Shown: positions 7,442 to 15,689, counted from the first letter of the stretch. The stretch: 16,224 nucleotides of DNA from CAZTDD01 sp964612675 (GCA_964612675.1 CAZTDD010000145.1:1-16224), one strand, 5' to 3'. Program-made: numbers and translations. Notes: generated by a model from the letters alone, not told the origin.

Positions 7442-8473
7442 ATGGCATTAGGCAATGAACATATTCTGAACGGTTTGCTGCTGCTGATACCGTTGTTCAT
7501 CTTCTTCCGCTGGGTGTGGAGAAAGCGTCTCCAGGCGCTGCAGCAGTTGGGGAATATCGAACTGCTTGAGCGACTTTCCTCGCATGTCAGCCGCAAGAAG
7601 CAGCGAGCGAAATTGGCATTGATCTTCTTCGCCGTCGCGCTGTTGATCGTTACGCTTGCGCGACCGCAGTGGGGAACCAAGGAGACACGATTGGTGCGGA
7701 AGGGCCGCGACATTGTTATTGCGCTGGATACGTCCGCGTCGATGTTGGCGGAAGATATCAAACCGAACCGCATGGCCAAGGCGAAGCACGAATTGACATC
7801 GCTGATCGACCGTTTGCAGGGCGACCGGGTTGGGATTGTGATTTTTGCGGGGGAGGCATTCGTACAATGTCCGCTGACGCCGGATTATGCGGCGGCGAAG
7901 ATGTTCCTGTCGGAGGTGCAGGTCGGTTCCGTACCTGTCCCGGGGACGGCGCTGGACAAAGCGATTGACCTGGCGCGAAAGACTTTTGTCGAAACCGAGC
8001 GGCAGTACAAAGTGCTCATACTCCTGACCGACGGTGAAGAGACCGTCGGAGATACTGTAGAGGCAGCCAAACAAGCGGCAAAAGCAGGGATTCAAATTTA
8101 CCCAATTGGGATCGGTTCGGTTTCAGGCGTTCCGATCCCGATTCGAGACGACCAGGGCAATCTGGTCGAGTGGAAGAAGCAGAAGAACGGGGAACTTGTG
8201 CAGACACGTTTGGACGAGGGAATTCTACTGAAAATCGCAACCGAAACGGGCGGGAAATTTTATCACGCCAGCGCGGAGGAGTTTGAATTGGATCGGGTGT
8301 ATGAGGATATCGAAAGGACCCGCGCTGAAAAGGAACAGCAGTCGTTTCTAACGGTTCAGTATGAGGATCGGTATCAGTGGGTTCTGTTGCCCGCGTTCAT
8401 TCTTTTGCTCATCGAATCAATTCTTTCCGACCGCAAGAAGACCGTTCAGAAGGCGAGGGCATTGGAAGAATGA
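7442..8473 (+). CDS. batB: BatB, VWA-domain membrane protein
   Basis: This 343-residue paralogue of BatA has membrane helices at about 8-23 and 57-72, ALARPQ-like TLARPQWG at 71-78, and a VWA domain at about 90-300. The metal-site residues are in DTSAS (96-100), Thr169 in GTALD, and Asp197 in LLTDGEE. A last helix is near residues 315-335. In-frame TTG/GTG codons occur at 7427/7430, but ATG 7442 has GGTGAG seven nt upstream and gives the normal N-terminus, so it is preferred. It lies 24 nt after batA, and its stop overlaps the batC start as ATGA. It probably acts with BatA as a VWA pair. Confidence 0.93.
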   Translation: MALGNEHILNGLLLLIPLFIFFRWVWRKRLQALQQLGNIELLERLSSHVSRKKQRAKLALIFFAVALLIVTLARPQWGTKETRLVRKGRDIVIALDTSASMLAEDIKPNRMAKAKHELTSLIDRLQGDRVGIVIFAGEAFVQCPLTPDYAAAKMFLSEVQVGSVPVPGTALDKAIDLARKTFVETERQYKVLILLTDGEETVGDTVEAAKQAAKAGIQIYPIGIGSVSGVPIPIRDDQGNLVEWKKQKNGELVQTRLDEGILLKIATETGGKFYHASAEEFELDRVYEDIERTRAEKEQQSFLTVQYEDRYQWVLLPAFILLLIESILSDRKKTVQKARALEE

Positions 8474-9243
8474 GTCGCAAGAAGAAAGCATTTGTGCTGC
8501 TATTTTCGAGCGTATTTTTGTGTGCTTCGTGGATGAATCCATTCCGGTCACGGGTCGAGGAAGGGAATGAGAAGTACCAGACCGAGGAATACGAGGAAGC
8601 GCTGAAGATTTATGCGGATGCCGCAGCGACTTTCGATCCCGAATCGCGTCCTCTGCATTTCAATATCGGTAATGTGCGATACAAACAGGAGGACTATCAG
8701 CGCGCAATCGAGGAATACTACGCGGCACTCGAAACCGACGATCCGGTGCTGGAGGCGAAAGCGCATTACAACATCGGGAACGCCTCGTTCGAACAGGGGG
8801 ACTATGTGGGTGCGATCGATGAATATGTCAGATGTTTGAAACTCGATAGCGATGACGAAGACGCGAAGTACAATCTCGAAGTTGCCCGGAAGAAACTGAA
8901 AGAGCAGATGGATAAACAGAAAGATCAGGCACAGTCGCAGCAGCAACAGGAGCAACAGAAGGAACAACAGCAATCGCAGCAGGGACAACAGGACGAAGAG
9001 GAACAAGAGAAGAAGGAAGAACAAGAAGAGCAGCAGCAAAGCGGGGAAGAAGAAAAGGAACAACCGAAACCCGAGGAACAACAGAAAGAGCAGCCGGAAG
9101 ATCAACAGGAGCAACAGCAGGTTCAACTGACCAAGGAAGAAGCGGAGCGGCTGCTGGACCGTCTGCAAGAGGATGAAAAGCAGGAGCGGCGAGAGATTCG
9201 GCGTCCGCAGGGCGGTTCGTATAACGTGGAGAAGGACTGGTAA
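8470..9243 (+). CDS. batC: BatC, TPR protein with Gln/Glu-rich segment
   Basis: This is a 257-residue exported or anchored protein. Residues 6-21 are hydrophobic and follow a basic SRKKK start. TPR-like repeats at about 28-125 include EEGNEKYQTEEYEEALKIY, LHFNIGNVRYKQEDYQRAI and AHYNIGNASFEQGDYVGAI. Residues 139-219 are almost entirely Gln, Glu and Lys and are probably disordered or a long charged helix. The C-terminus AERLLDRLQEDEKQERREI...KDW is the conserved BatC tail. ATG 8470 is chosen because it forms an ATGA overlap with batB and begins the signal-like segment; upstream in-frame codons lie inside batB. It probably serves as a TPR docking partner for the other Bat proteins. Confidence 0.9.
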   Translation: MSRKKKAFVLLFSSVFLCASWMNPFRSRVEEGNEKYQTEEYEEALKIYADAAATFDPESRPLHFNIGNVRYKQEDYQRAIEEYYAALETDDPVLEAKAHYNIGNASFEQGDYVGAIDEYVRCLKLDSDDEDAKYNLEVARKKLKEQMDKQKDQAQSQQQQEQQKEQQQSQQGQQDEEEQEKKEEQEEQQQSGEEEKEQPKPEEQQKEQPEDQQEQQQVQLTKEEAERLLDRLQEDEKQERREIRRPQGGSYNVEKDW

Positions 9244-9246
9244 TTC

Positions 9247-11892
9247 ATGAGCAGGGGAAGCCCGGCCATAGCGAGCATCCTGGCTCTTTTCGCCTGCGCA
9301 TTCCTGGCGGGGCATAGAGCGGACGCGGCGGTTTCTGTCTCTGCGCGGCTGGAACGGAATGTGATGCGTGTTGGAGAGCAGAACCGTTTGACGATTGAGG
9401 TCGTGTCGGACAAAGGCAGCGCTCCTCAGCCACAGGTACCCAACATACCCGGGCTGACGTTTTATTCGGGATCGACCCGATCCGAGACGAACGTCACAAT
9501 GAGCGGAACGCAAATGATCGCTCAGTATAAGCAAATCGTGACGATGATTGTGGTGCCTCAAAAGGAAGGCAATTACCAGATCAAAGGAATTCGGGCCGAG
9601 CAGAACGGCCAGACCGCGACAGCCGATCCGATTGCGATGAGTGTTCTCAAGGCGAGTGCGCCGATGCCGACTCAACCGCCGGGGCAGCAGCCGCGCGCAC
9701 CTCAACAACCGGCGCAATCCGGGCCGGTGCGTTTGATTGCGGAGCCCAGCAAGTTACGTGCGTACGTCGGCGAAGAGATCGCGGTTCGATATATTTTGGT
9801 CGGACGCCCGAATTTCATTCATGGAGTGAGCAGCTTTGGTAACCTGGGGACCGGCCTGTTCCAGCGGTGCGTTGTGGAAGACGTCGATCTCGGGCGCATC
9901 TCTCTGACGCCGCAAACGATGAACGGACAAACCGTTGTCACGGCGGTGCTGAAGCATTTTGTTTTGTTTCCGCTTTCTGCGGGGACGATTCACGTCGATC
10001 CGGTCACCATCAGTATCGAAGCGCGCCGCAGCTTCTTTGAACTGCCCTCCCAGATAGCAGTCAATTCGCAGGCGTTGCAGATTGAAGTTCTTCCGCTTCC
10101 CACGGAGAATCAACCGCCGGATTTCGAGGGTGCCGTCGGGGAGTATCGTTTGAATGCCAAAGTGGACAAAACGAGGCTCGAAGAGGGCGACGCGTTCGGT
10201 CTGCAGGTGACTCTCTCGGGCAGCGGGAATATCAAAAACGCGCCGCCGCCGATTCCCCCCGATCTCTCGGGCTTCGATCAATACGAAAGCACCAAGAAAG
10301 AGGACGTCTCCGTTACTACTGACGGTGTTTCCGGACGAATCACGTATGAATATGTTTTAGTCCCGAAAGATGCTTCCAAGAACAAAATCGGTTCATTCCG
10401 GTTTTCGTATTTCGATCCGCAGAGCGAGCAGTACCGCACCGTTGAGACGTCTCCTATTCAACTGGAGATTGTCCCTCGTTCCGAAGGCCCCGGTGATCGT
10501 GTTCTGCTCGGGGCGGGAGCAGGTACGAAACGAGAGATCGTATTGACCGGTGAGGATTTTCGGCATATTGCCGTCGGAGTAGCCGGAACGGAACAGGAGC
10601 GATTGGATTTGTATCGCAAGCCGGGCTACCTCGCCGTTGTCTTTGCTCCGCTTATACTCCTCGGTGCCTCGGGGTTGTATACCTGGCGGCGGCGAAGACT
10701 GGAGTCCGATCCGAACGCGGTGCGTCTGCGCCGGGCTCCGAAAGTAGCGAGAAGGCTTCTCTCTGAAGCTCGGTCGGCGGTTTCGGCGGGCGATCGGGAT
10801 CGTGCATACGCCGCGTTATCCAAGACTCTAGTGGACTACGTCGGGAATCGGTGGAACTTACCTTCGTCCGGCATGACATCCAGAGAGATCGGCCGAAGCC
10901 TCGAAGATCGAGGCGTGCCCACGGACTGCGCCGGAGAACTGGTGTCTACGCTGGAAGAACTGGAGGCTTCCCGCTTTGGCGGAGATATGTCCACAAATTC
11001 CAATCTTGAATCGGGTCTGAAGCGCACGCAAGAAGTCCTCGCCCGCTTGATGGAAGTCAGCACAGACAACACGGCGAAAGCGGGACGAGGAGCGACGATT
11101 GGGATGATGTGCGCGTGGATTGTGGTCAGCGTTTTCGCACTGGGCGCGGAGGAGGCCCCATCTTTATCGGACGCGTACAGCCAGTCGATAGGGAGCCCGG
11201 CTGCGATATTCCGGCGGGCGAACGAGTTGTACGAGAAGGGGCAGCTCGCAGTGGCCGCGAACGGTTATAAGTATCTAATCGATCAGGGAATTCAAAACGG
11301 ACACCTGCATTACAATCTCGGAAACACCCACTTTCGTCTCGGAGAGCTGGGTAAGTCTATTGTGGAATACGAACGGGCGCTCCAGTATATGCCCCGTTCG
11401 CAGGACATCCAGCACAATCTCGAGTTCGTTCGGGATTTGATGGTCGATGAGGAACTGAAGCCGAAAGAATACGGTGGTACGGTCGGTTTCCTTCTCAATC
11501 TTCAGCGATCGCTGAACCTGCGGGAGAGTTTGATTCTCTTTGCGGTTGTGCTGTGGCTGACGTGTATCGCCTATTCGATACGGATTCTATTTCCGGCATC
11601 GCACCTCGTGCGGCGGACCGGCTGGCTTCGTGTGACGATGCTGATCGTGCTTCTTTTCTGTTCGTTCAGCGTTGGGGCGAAAGTCTACCGAGCCGAGATG
11701 ATGGATCGCGGAGTGGTGCTCGCATCGGAAACGGAAGCTCGAATCGGTCCCGGGAAGGACTATTCGGGGGCATTTACATTGCATGAAGGCACGATGGTCG
11801 AATTGGAGCTATTTCGGCCAAGCTGGGTGCGTGTTCGGCTGCCCAACGGGCTGACCGGTTGGCTTCAACGAAAGGATCTGGAAGTGATCTAA
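9247..11892 (+). CDS. batD: BatD-BatE fusion protein
   Basis: This 881-residue protein joins two proteins that are usually separate. The BatD half has a signal peptide (1-27, cleavage near ADA), beta-rich extracytoplasmic domains (about 28-450), a membrane helix (about 461-480) followed by RRRR, and a cytoplasmic module with LLSEAR and DYVGNRWNL (to about 605). The BatE half begins with a hydrophobic stretch (about 617-634) that reads like a signal peptide ending LGA. TPR repeats follow (652-735: HLHYNLGNTHFRLGELGKS), then two membrane helices (about 761-781 and 796-814) and a bacterial SH3-like domain (820-881: GVVLASETEARIGPG, NGLTGWLQRKDL). The frame is continuous, with no gap or stop between the halves. 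The predicted topology is consistent, with both large domains and the SH3 domain outside the membrane. ATG 11104, with GAGGAG at 11087-11092, could be a relic or functional internal start for BatE. Confidence 0.88.
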   Translation: MSRGSPAIASILALFACAFLAGHRADAAVSVSARLERNVMRVGEQNRLTIEVVSDKGSAPQPQVPNIPGLTFYSGSTRSETNVTMSGTQMIAQYKQIVTMIVVPQKEGNYQIKGIRAEQNGQTATADPIAMSVLKASAPMPTQPPGQQPRAPQQPAQSGPVRLIAEPSKLRAYVGEEIAVRYILVGRPNFIHGVSSFGNLGTGLFQRCVVEDVDLGRISLTPQTMNGQTVVTAVLKHFVLFPLSAGTIHVDPVTISIEARRSFFELPSQIAVNSQALQIEVLPLPTENQPPDFEGAVGEYRLNAKVDKTRLEEGDAFGLQVTLSGSGNIKNAPPPIPPDLSGFDQYESTKKEDVSVTTDGVSGRITYEYVLVPKDASKNKIGSFRFSYFDPQSEQYRTVETSPIQLEIVPRSEGPGDRVLLGAGAGTKREIVLTGEDFRHIAVGVAGTEQERLDLYRKPGYLAVVFAPLILLGASGLYTWRRRRLESDPNAVRLRRAPKVARRLLSEARSAVSAGDRDRAYAALSKTLVDYVGNRWNLPSSGMTSREIGRSLEDRGVPTDCAGELVSTLEELEASRFGGDMSTNSNLESGLKRTQEVLARLMEVSTDNTAKAGRGATIGMMCAWIVVSVFALGAEEAPSLSDAYSQSIGSPAAIFRRANELYEKGQLAVAANGYKYLIDQGIQNGHLHYNLGNTHFRLGELGKSIVEYERALQYMPRSQDIQHNLEFVRDLMVDEELKPKEYGGTVGFLLNLQRSLNLRESLILFAVVLWLTCIAYSIRILFPASHLVRRTGWLRVTMLIVLLFCSFSVGAKVYRAEMMDRGVVLASETEARIGPGKDYSGAFTLHEGTMVELELFRPSWVRVRLPNGLTGWLQRKDLEVI

Positions 11893-11965
11893 GACAGGAA
11901 GTGAAAGGATTTTGCAAAGAAAGGAGGATAATGGAGATACAAAGAGAGCAATCACGGAGCACTTT

Positions 11966-11984
11966 CCAAGTGTTCGAACACTGG
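11966..11984. promoter_or_regulatory. Candidate operator: perfect 14-bp palindrome
   Basis: AGTGTTCGAACACT (11969-11982) is its own reverse complement and is flanked by CC and GG, about 125 nt before groEL. It does not match the CIRCE element (TTAGCACTC-N9-GAGTGCTAA) expected for HrcA control. A second, shorter palindrome, TAAGGCCTTA, lies at 12015-12024. A regulator binding here is a guess from symmetry and position; no convincing -35/-10 pair was found beside it. Confidence 0.4.
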
Positions 11985-12034
11985 CAAACGGAAGTATTCT
12001 TTGGAAAATGGTTATAAGGCCTTAAACTAAAACT

Positions 12035-12072
12035 TCTGTTTGCCTGAAATGGAATTTCAACAACAAAACAGA
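12035..12072 (+). promoter_or_regulatory. Hairpin in the groEL leader
   Basis: A nested hairpin has an outer stem TCTGTTT/AAACAGA (12035-12041 with 12066-12072) and an inner stem GAAAT/ATTTC (12046-12050 with 12054-12058) around GGA. It ends 22 nt before the ribosome site AGAGGAA. The pairs are mostly A-T, so the fold would be weak. It does not cover the Shine-Dalgarno site, which argues against a classical RNA thermometer. Confidence 0.3.
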
Positions 12073-12106
12073 TTTCTCGATAATTCAAAATGGAGAGGAA
12101 TACGTC

Positions 12107-13786
12107 ATGGCAGCAAAGCATCTGACATTCGATGAAGAAGCGCGAACGACGCTACTTAGAGGAGTGCAAAAGCTCTCGAAAGCCGTCAAAGCGACGCTCG
12201 GCCCCAAGGGACGGAACGTCGCGATTGACAAGAGCAGCGGTTCTCCGACGGTGACCAAGGACGGAGTTACGGTCGCGAAAGAGATCGATCTTGAAGATCC
12301 GTTGGAAAACGTTGGTGCCCGCCTTGTACGCGAGGTGGCATCCACGACGAGTGAAATCGCCGGAGACGGAACGACGACCGCGACCGTGGTTGCTGAACTG
12401 ATCTTCCGTGAAGGAATGCGGGCGGTTTCCGCCGGACACGATCCGATGGCCATCAAGCGGGGATTGGACAAAGCCTGTGCCGCAGTGTCGGAAGGTCTCC
12501 AGAAGATGGCCAAACGTGTCAAAGATCGCGAAGAGGTTACGCATGTTGCGTCTATCTCCGCGAACAACGACGACGAGATCGGCAATCTGATCGCCGACGC
12601 GATCGAAAAAGTCGGCCAGGACGGCGTGATTACAGTCGATGACGCGAAGTCGATTGAAACCGTTCTGGAAGTGGTTGAAGGGATGCAATTCGACAAAGGC
12701 TATCTTTCGCCGTATTTCGTAACGGATAACGAGCGCATGGAATCCGTCCTCGATAATTGCTTGATTCTGCTTCATGAGAAGAAGATTTCGAATCTGAACG
12801 AGTTTCTGCCGGTTCTGGAGATGGCCGCTCAAGACGGCCGTCCGCTGCTGGTGGTTGCGGAAGATGTTGAAGGTGAAGCGCTTGCCGCGATGGTTGTGAA
12901 TCAGATCCGAGGCGTTCTGTCGTGTTGTGCGGTGAAGGCGCCGGGATTTGGTGATCGCAGGAAGGCGATGCTTCAGGATATCGCGATTCTTACCGGTGGG
13001 CAGGTTGTGTCTGAAGATCTGGGTATCAAACTGGACGGCATGACCATAGACGATCTTGGAACCGCCAAACGCGCAATGGTGGACGCTGACTCGACGACGA
13101 TCGTTGAAGGCGGAGGCAAGAAGAACGAAATCAAAACGCGTCTCGATCAACTGCGACAGATGATCGTCGAAACCACCTCGGACTACGACCGAGAGAAGTA
13201 TCAGGAACGGCTCGCGAAACTGTCCGGGGGAATCGCCGTCATCAATGTCGGCGCCGCCACCGAATCGGAGTTGAAAGAAAAGAAGGCTCGTGTAGAGGAT
13301 GCGCTTCACGCCACCCGTGCAGCCATCGAAGAGGGGATTATTCCAGGCGGTGGCGTCGCACTGATCCGATGCGCGAAGCACTTGGACGATCTGGAACTCG
13401 ATGGGTCGGAACAAATGGGTAGGAACATCCTTCTCAAAGCACTCGAAGAGCCCGCTCAGGTCATTGCCAGGAACGCGGGCGAGCGCGGTGACGTGATCGT
13501 GGAGGCCGTCAAGAAGGCGAAAGTCAATGCGGGCTATAACGCCTTAACGGGCGAGATCGAGGATCTGATGAAAGCCGGGGTTCTCGATCCCGTCAAGGTA
13601 ACTCGGACGGCTCTTCAAAACGCTGTAAGTATCGCCGGACTTCTGCTGACAACCGAAGCCGTTGTCACCGAGATTCCGGAAGAAGAGCCTCCCGCTCCCG
13701 CCGGACCGCCGCCAGGTATGGGTGGCATGGGTGGCATGGGCGGTATGGGCGGTATGGGCGGTATGGGTATGCCAGGCATGATGTAA
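12107..13786 (+). CDS. groEL: GroEL, 60-kDa chaperonin
   Basis: This 559-residue group I chaperonin subunit folds proteins in the cytoplasm with ATP and a GroES co-chaperonin. Key residues align with E. coli numbering: Asp52 in KDG, Asp87 in AGDGTTTAT, Asp398 in VEDALHATRAA, and Gly414 in PGGGVAL. LDPVKVTRTAL near the C-terminus is conserved. The tail is the usual Gly-Met repeat preceded by an unusual Glu-Pro-rich linker (EEEPPAPAGPPPG). The start has AGAGGAA seven nt upstream. No groES lies next to it in this window, and the leader has no CIRCE site, so it may be a secondary or orphan groEL copy. It follows the Bat operon by 214 nt and is closed by a strong terminator. Confidence 0.97.
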   Translation: MAAKHLTFDEEARTTLLRGVQKLSKAVKATLGPKGRNVAIDKSSGSPTVTKDGVTVAKEIDLEDPLENVGARLVREVASTTSEIAGDGTTTATVVAELIFREGMRAVSAGHDPMAIKRGLDKACAAVSEGLQKMAKRVKDREEVTHVASISANNDDEIGNLIADAIEKVGQDGVITVDDAKSIETVLEVVEGMQFDKGYLSPYFVTDNERMESVLDNCLILLHEKKISNLNEFLPVLEMAAQDGRPLLVVAEDVEGEALAAMVVNQIRGVLSCCAVKAPGFGDRRKAMLQDIAILTGGQVVSEDLGIKLDGMTIDDLGTAKRAMVDADSTTIVEGGGKKNEIKTRLDQLRQMIVETTSDYDREKYQERLAKLSGGIAVINVGAATESELKEKKARVEDALHATRAAIEEGIIPGGGVALIRCAKHLDDLELDGSEQMGRNILLKALEEPAQVIARNAGERGDVIVEAVKKAKVNAGYNALTGEIEDLMKAGVLDPVKVTRTALQNAVSIAGLLLTTEAVVTEIPEEEPPAPAGPPPGMGGMGGMGGMGGMGGMGMPGMM

Positions 13787-13824
13787 TCCCATTTCCGCTC
13801 AGCCCTGCAATTAAGTATGCTACA

Positions 13825-13862
13825 CTGCCGGTTCCGGTTGCTCACCGAACCGGCAGTTTTCT
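13825..13862 (+). terminator. Intrinsic terminator after groEL
   Basis: CTGCCGGTT (13825-13833) pairs perfectly with AACCGGCAG (13848-13856). An additional inner stem CGGT/ACCG is set off by one bulged C, with loop TGCTC and a TTTT tract at 13857-13860. It lies 38 nt after the groEL stop and ends that transcript before the membrane-protein gene. Confidence 0.9.
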
Positions 13863-13880
13863 AGTCGGGAGATTGACACC

Positions 13881-15620
13881 GTGGCGAGCTGCGATCATCG
13901 TACCCCAGCGGCCCTTTTCTTCGGCGTTATCAGTGTTCCCCTCTTCTGGTATTGCCGTTCCGCCGTGTATCAGGGCGACGGCGACCAGATCGCGCGGTTT
14001 ATTGAAGCGGGAGTCTGGTTTGTCAAAACCGAGGTTCTGTCTCAGTTCCTGTTTCAGATTATCTATCGCATTGTGGATGTGTGGCACTGGGACGGTCTTC
14101 TCGTCATGAACCTTATCTCGTCCATATCGGGCGGGACACTTCTTTATTTTTTCATACGGATCGGGGATGAAATCGCGGACCGCTGGATCGCTGCGATTGT
14201 TCTTTTCTGTTCCGGCTTCGTGTGTCTTGTGGCGGGGCATACGGAATACTATCCGCAGCTGTTGGCCGCGTTGGCGGCCTGGAATTGGTCGTGCATTCGC
14301 GTCCTACGAAACAGAGGATCTCTCCTCGCTCCCTCACTGCTTTACTCGTTATGTGTTTGGATTCATCAAGAGGCTTTGTTTGCCTTTCCCGCACACCTTC
14401 TCGTTGCGGTTTTCCGAAAAGACCGGGACGAGTGGGTTTCCTGGATTCTCGGCCTTATTCCGACAGGTTTTCTGATGGTTTTTCGTTTCCTACCGCAGAT
14501 CTCGCCCATCACGCTGGAGGGAATGAGCCACGGGCTGAATACGGTGCCTCTTTGGACCACTGAGGGAACCGAGAAGCTCTATACTTTCTTTGAGGCGGCT
14601 CATTGGGTGGATGTTTTGTTTGCGCTGGCTCAGCGTTCGATTATCGCCTGGCCGGTGATCCTGTTGGGACTGCTGTTTGTTCGGTCTGGTGACAACGTGG
14701 AGCGTGGACGAATAGGCGTTGGACAACCCCCTCCTACACCTCCCCCAGACTTGATCCCGTCGCAAAAAGTCGGGAAACCGGATTTCAACCCCCTCCTAAC
14801 CTCCCCCGATCTTCGGGGGAGGAACATCTCGTCATCTCTCCCAACAAATCTTGAAGAAGACAACGATGCGATCGACGCGTGGTCTCCCCCAAAGATTGAT
14901 GCCGTCGCAAAAAGTCTGGGATACGGATTTCAACCCCCTCCTAACCTCCCCCGATCTTCGGGGGAGGAAAAAGAAATGAGCGTGTCTCCAGCGGTATCTC
15001 CCCCAAAGATTGGGGGAGATACAGAGGGGGTTGACACCTCACTTCCCGCATCCCGACAACTTTCTGCGACACCGTCAGACTTGGGGGAGGAAATTGCAGG
15101 GCAGGAACCTCTTATTGCTGTTGGGTTAACGCTTATGGGGCGGGTTCGGTTGTTTCTGGCGGTTCAATGTGCCGGGCTCTGGGTGCTGTGTATTCTCTGG
15201 CATCCGAACCTTGGGATTGAAGCGGATTGGGATCTCTATGCGGTGGAGGCCATTCCTTCGACGATATTGGCACTGACGTATCTTCCCGGTCTCTTTGAGC
15301 GGCGTTTCCTCTTTCCGGTGGTTGTCTGTCTGGTCTGTTTTTCAGGATTGGTCACATGGGAAGGGATTCTGGACCGGGCGAAGCTCGGCAAACGGGGCAC
15401 CGGGACGGTGCAGATCGAAGTCGATGCGTCGGAGGATCTTCTGGTGGCCTTGGACGGTCATCAGAAGGGTCGGACGATACACCGTGTGCAGCAGGGGCAC
15501 CATTACCTCAGGCTGATCGATCCGCGGCAGCGCTGGGCACGGGCGTATCATCTCGTTGTTGCACCGGATACGAGGCTCGACGTGATTGTTGAGCCGGGAA
15601 CCCCGGTGTCTGCTAAATGA
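13881..15620 (+). CDS. Polytopic membrane protein interrupted by in-frame repeats
   Basis: This 579-residue protein starts at GTG 13881, with GGGAGA about nine nt upstream. I do not recognise a named family. Residues 10-268 contain about seven hydrophobic segments with the motifs YQGDGDQI (30-37) and AGHTEYYPQLLAALAAW (118-134). Residues 410-497 contain two or three more, with HPNLGIEADWDLYAVEAIP (441-459). This pattern (early acidic loop, many helices, DWDL motif) recalls GT-C type membrane glycosyltransferase-like proteins, which is only an inference. Residues about 505-572 form a beta-rich domain (LVALDGHQKGRTIHRVQQGH) resembling a PEGA domain, probably outside the membrane. Residues about 281-405 are not protein-like. 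They are Pro/Ser-rich translations of dispersed repeat DNA, falling in a loop between helices. Confidence 0.7.
   Translation: MASCDHRTPAALFFGVISVPLFWYCRSAVYQGDGDQIARFIEAGVWFVKTEVLSQFLFQIIYRIVDVWHWDGLLVMNLISSISGGTLLYFFIRIGDEIADRWIAAIVLFCSGFVCLVAGHTEYYPQLLAALAAWNWSCIRVLRNRGSLLAPSLLYSLCVWIHQEALFAFPAHLLVAVFRKDRDEWVSWILGLIPTGFLMVFRFLPQISPITLEGMSHGLNTVPLWTTEGTEKLYTFFEAAHWVDVLFALAQRSIIAWPVILLGLLFVRSGDNVERGRIGVGQPPPTPPPDLIPSQKVGKPDFNPLLTSPDLRGRNISSSLPTNLEEDNDAIDAWSPPKIDAVAKSLGYGFQPPPNLPRSSGEEKEMSVSPAVSPPKIGGDTEGVDTSLPASRQLSATPSDLGEEIAGQEPLIAVGLTLMGRVRLFLAVQCAGLWVLCILWHPNLGIEADWDLYAVEAIPSTILALTYLPGLFERRFLFPVVVCLVCFSGLVTWEGILDRAKLGKRGTGTVQIEVDASEDLLVALDGHQKGRTIHRVQQGHHYLRLIDPRQRWARAYHLVVAPDTRLDVIVEPGTPVSAK
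14724..15090. repeat. Composite repeat block inside a coding sequence
   Basis: The block contains two direct copies offset by about 145 bp, with 14779-14824 identical to 14924-14969 (46 nt). Each copy carries the hairpin CCTCCCCCGA-TCT-TCGGGGGAGG. Upstream parts of the copies share CCGTCGCAAAAAGTC (14757-14771 and 14902-14916). A third copy in inverted orientation occupies about 14997-15090, beginning with the hairpin TCTCCCCCAA-AGA-TTGGGGGAGA. Its 15022-15055 segment equals positions 7-40 of the window. The block keeps one open frame through the membrane-protein gene. Confidence 0.9.
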
Positions 15621-15689
15621 CTGTACTTAATATGTTTATGAATTCTTTGGAGGCTTATATGCCTGCCAGCCTTTGAGGATCGCATACCG

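Noticed and set aside
8548..9717. 389-codon minus-strand frame with Leu-rich stretches
   Set aside because: It is antisense to the Gln/Glu-rich part of batC, which gives artificial Leu/Phe runs that mimic membrane helices.
12152..13414. 420-codon open frame on the minus strand
   Set aside because: It lies wholly opposite groEL, whose protein is unambiguous. The long antisense frame reflects codon bias.
14779..14969. Repeat block as a CRISPR array
   Set aside because: There are only two direct copies plus an inverted one, with related sequence between them rather than unique spacers, and no cas genes.
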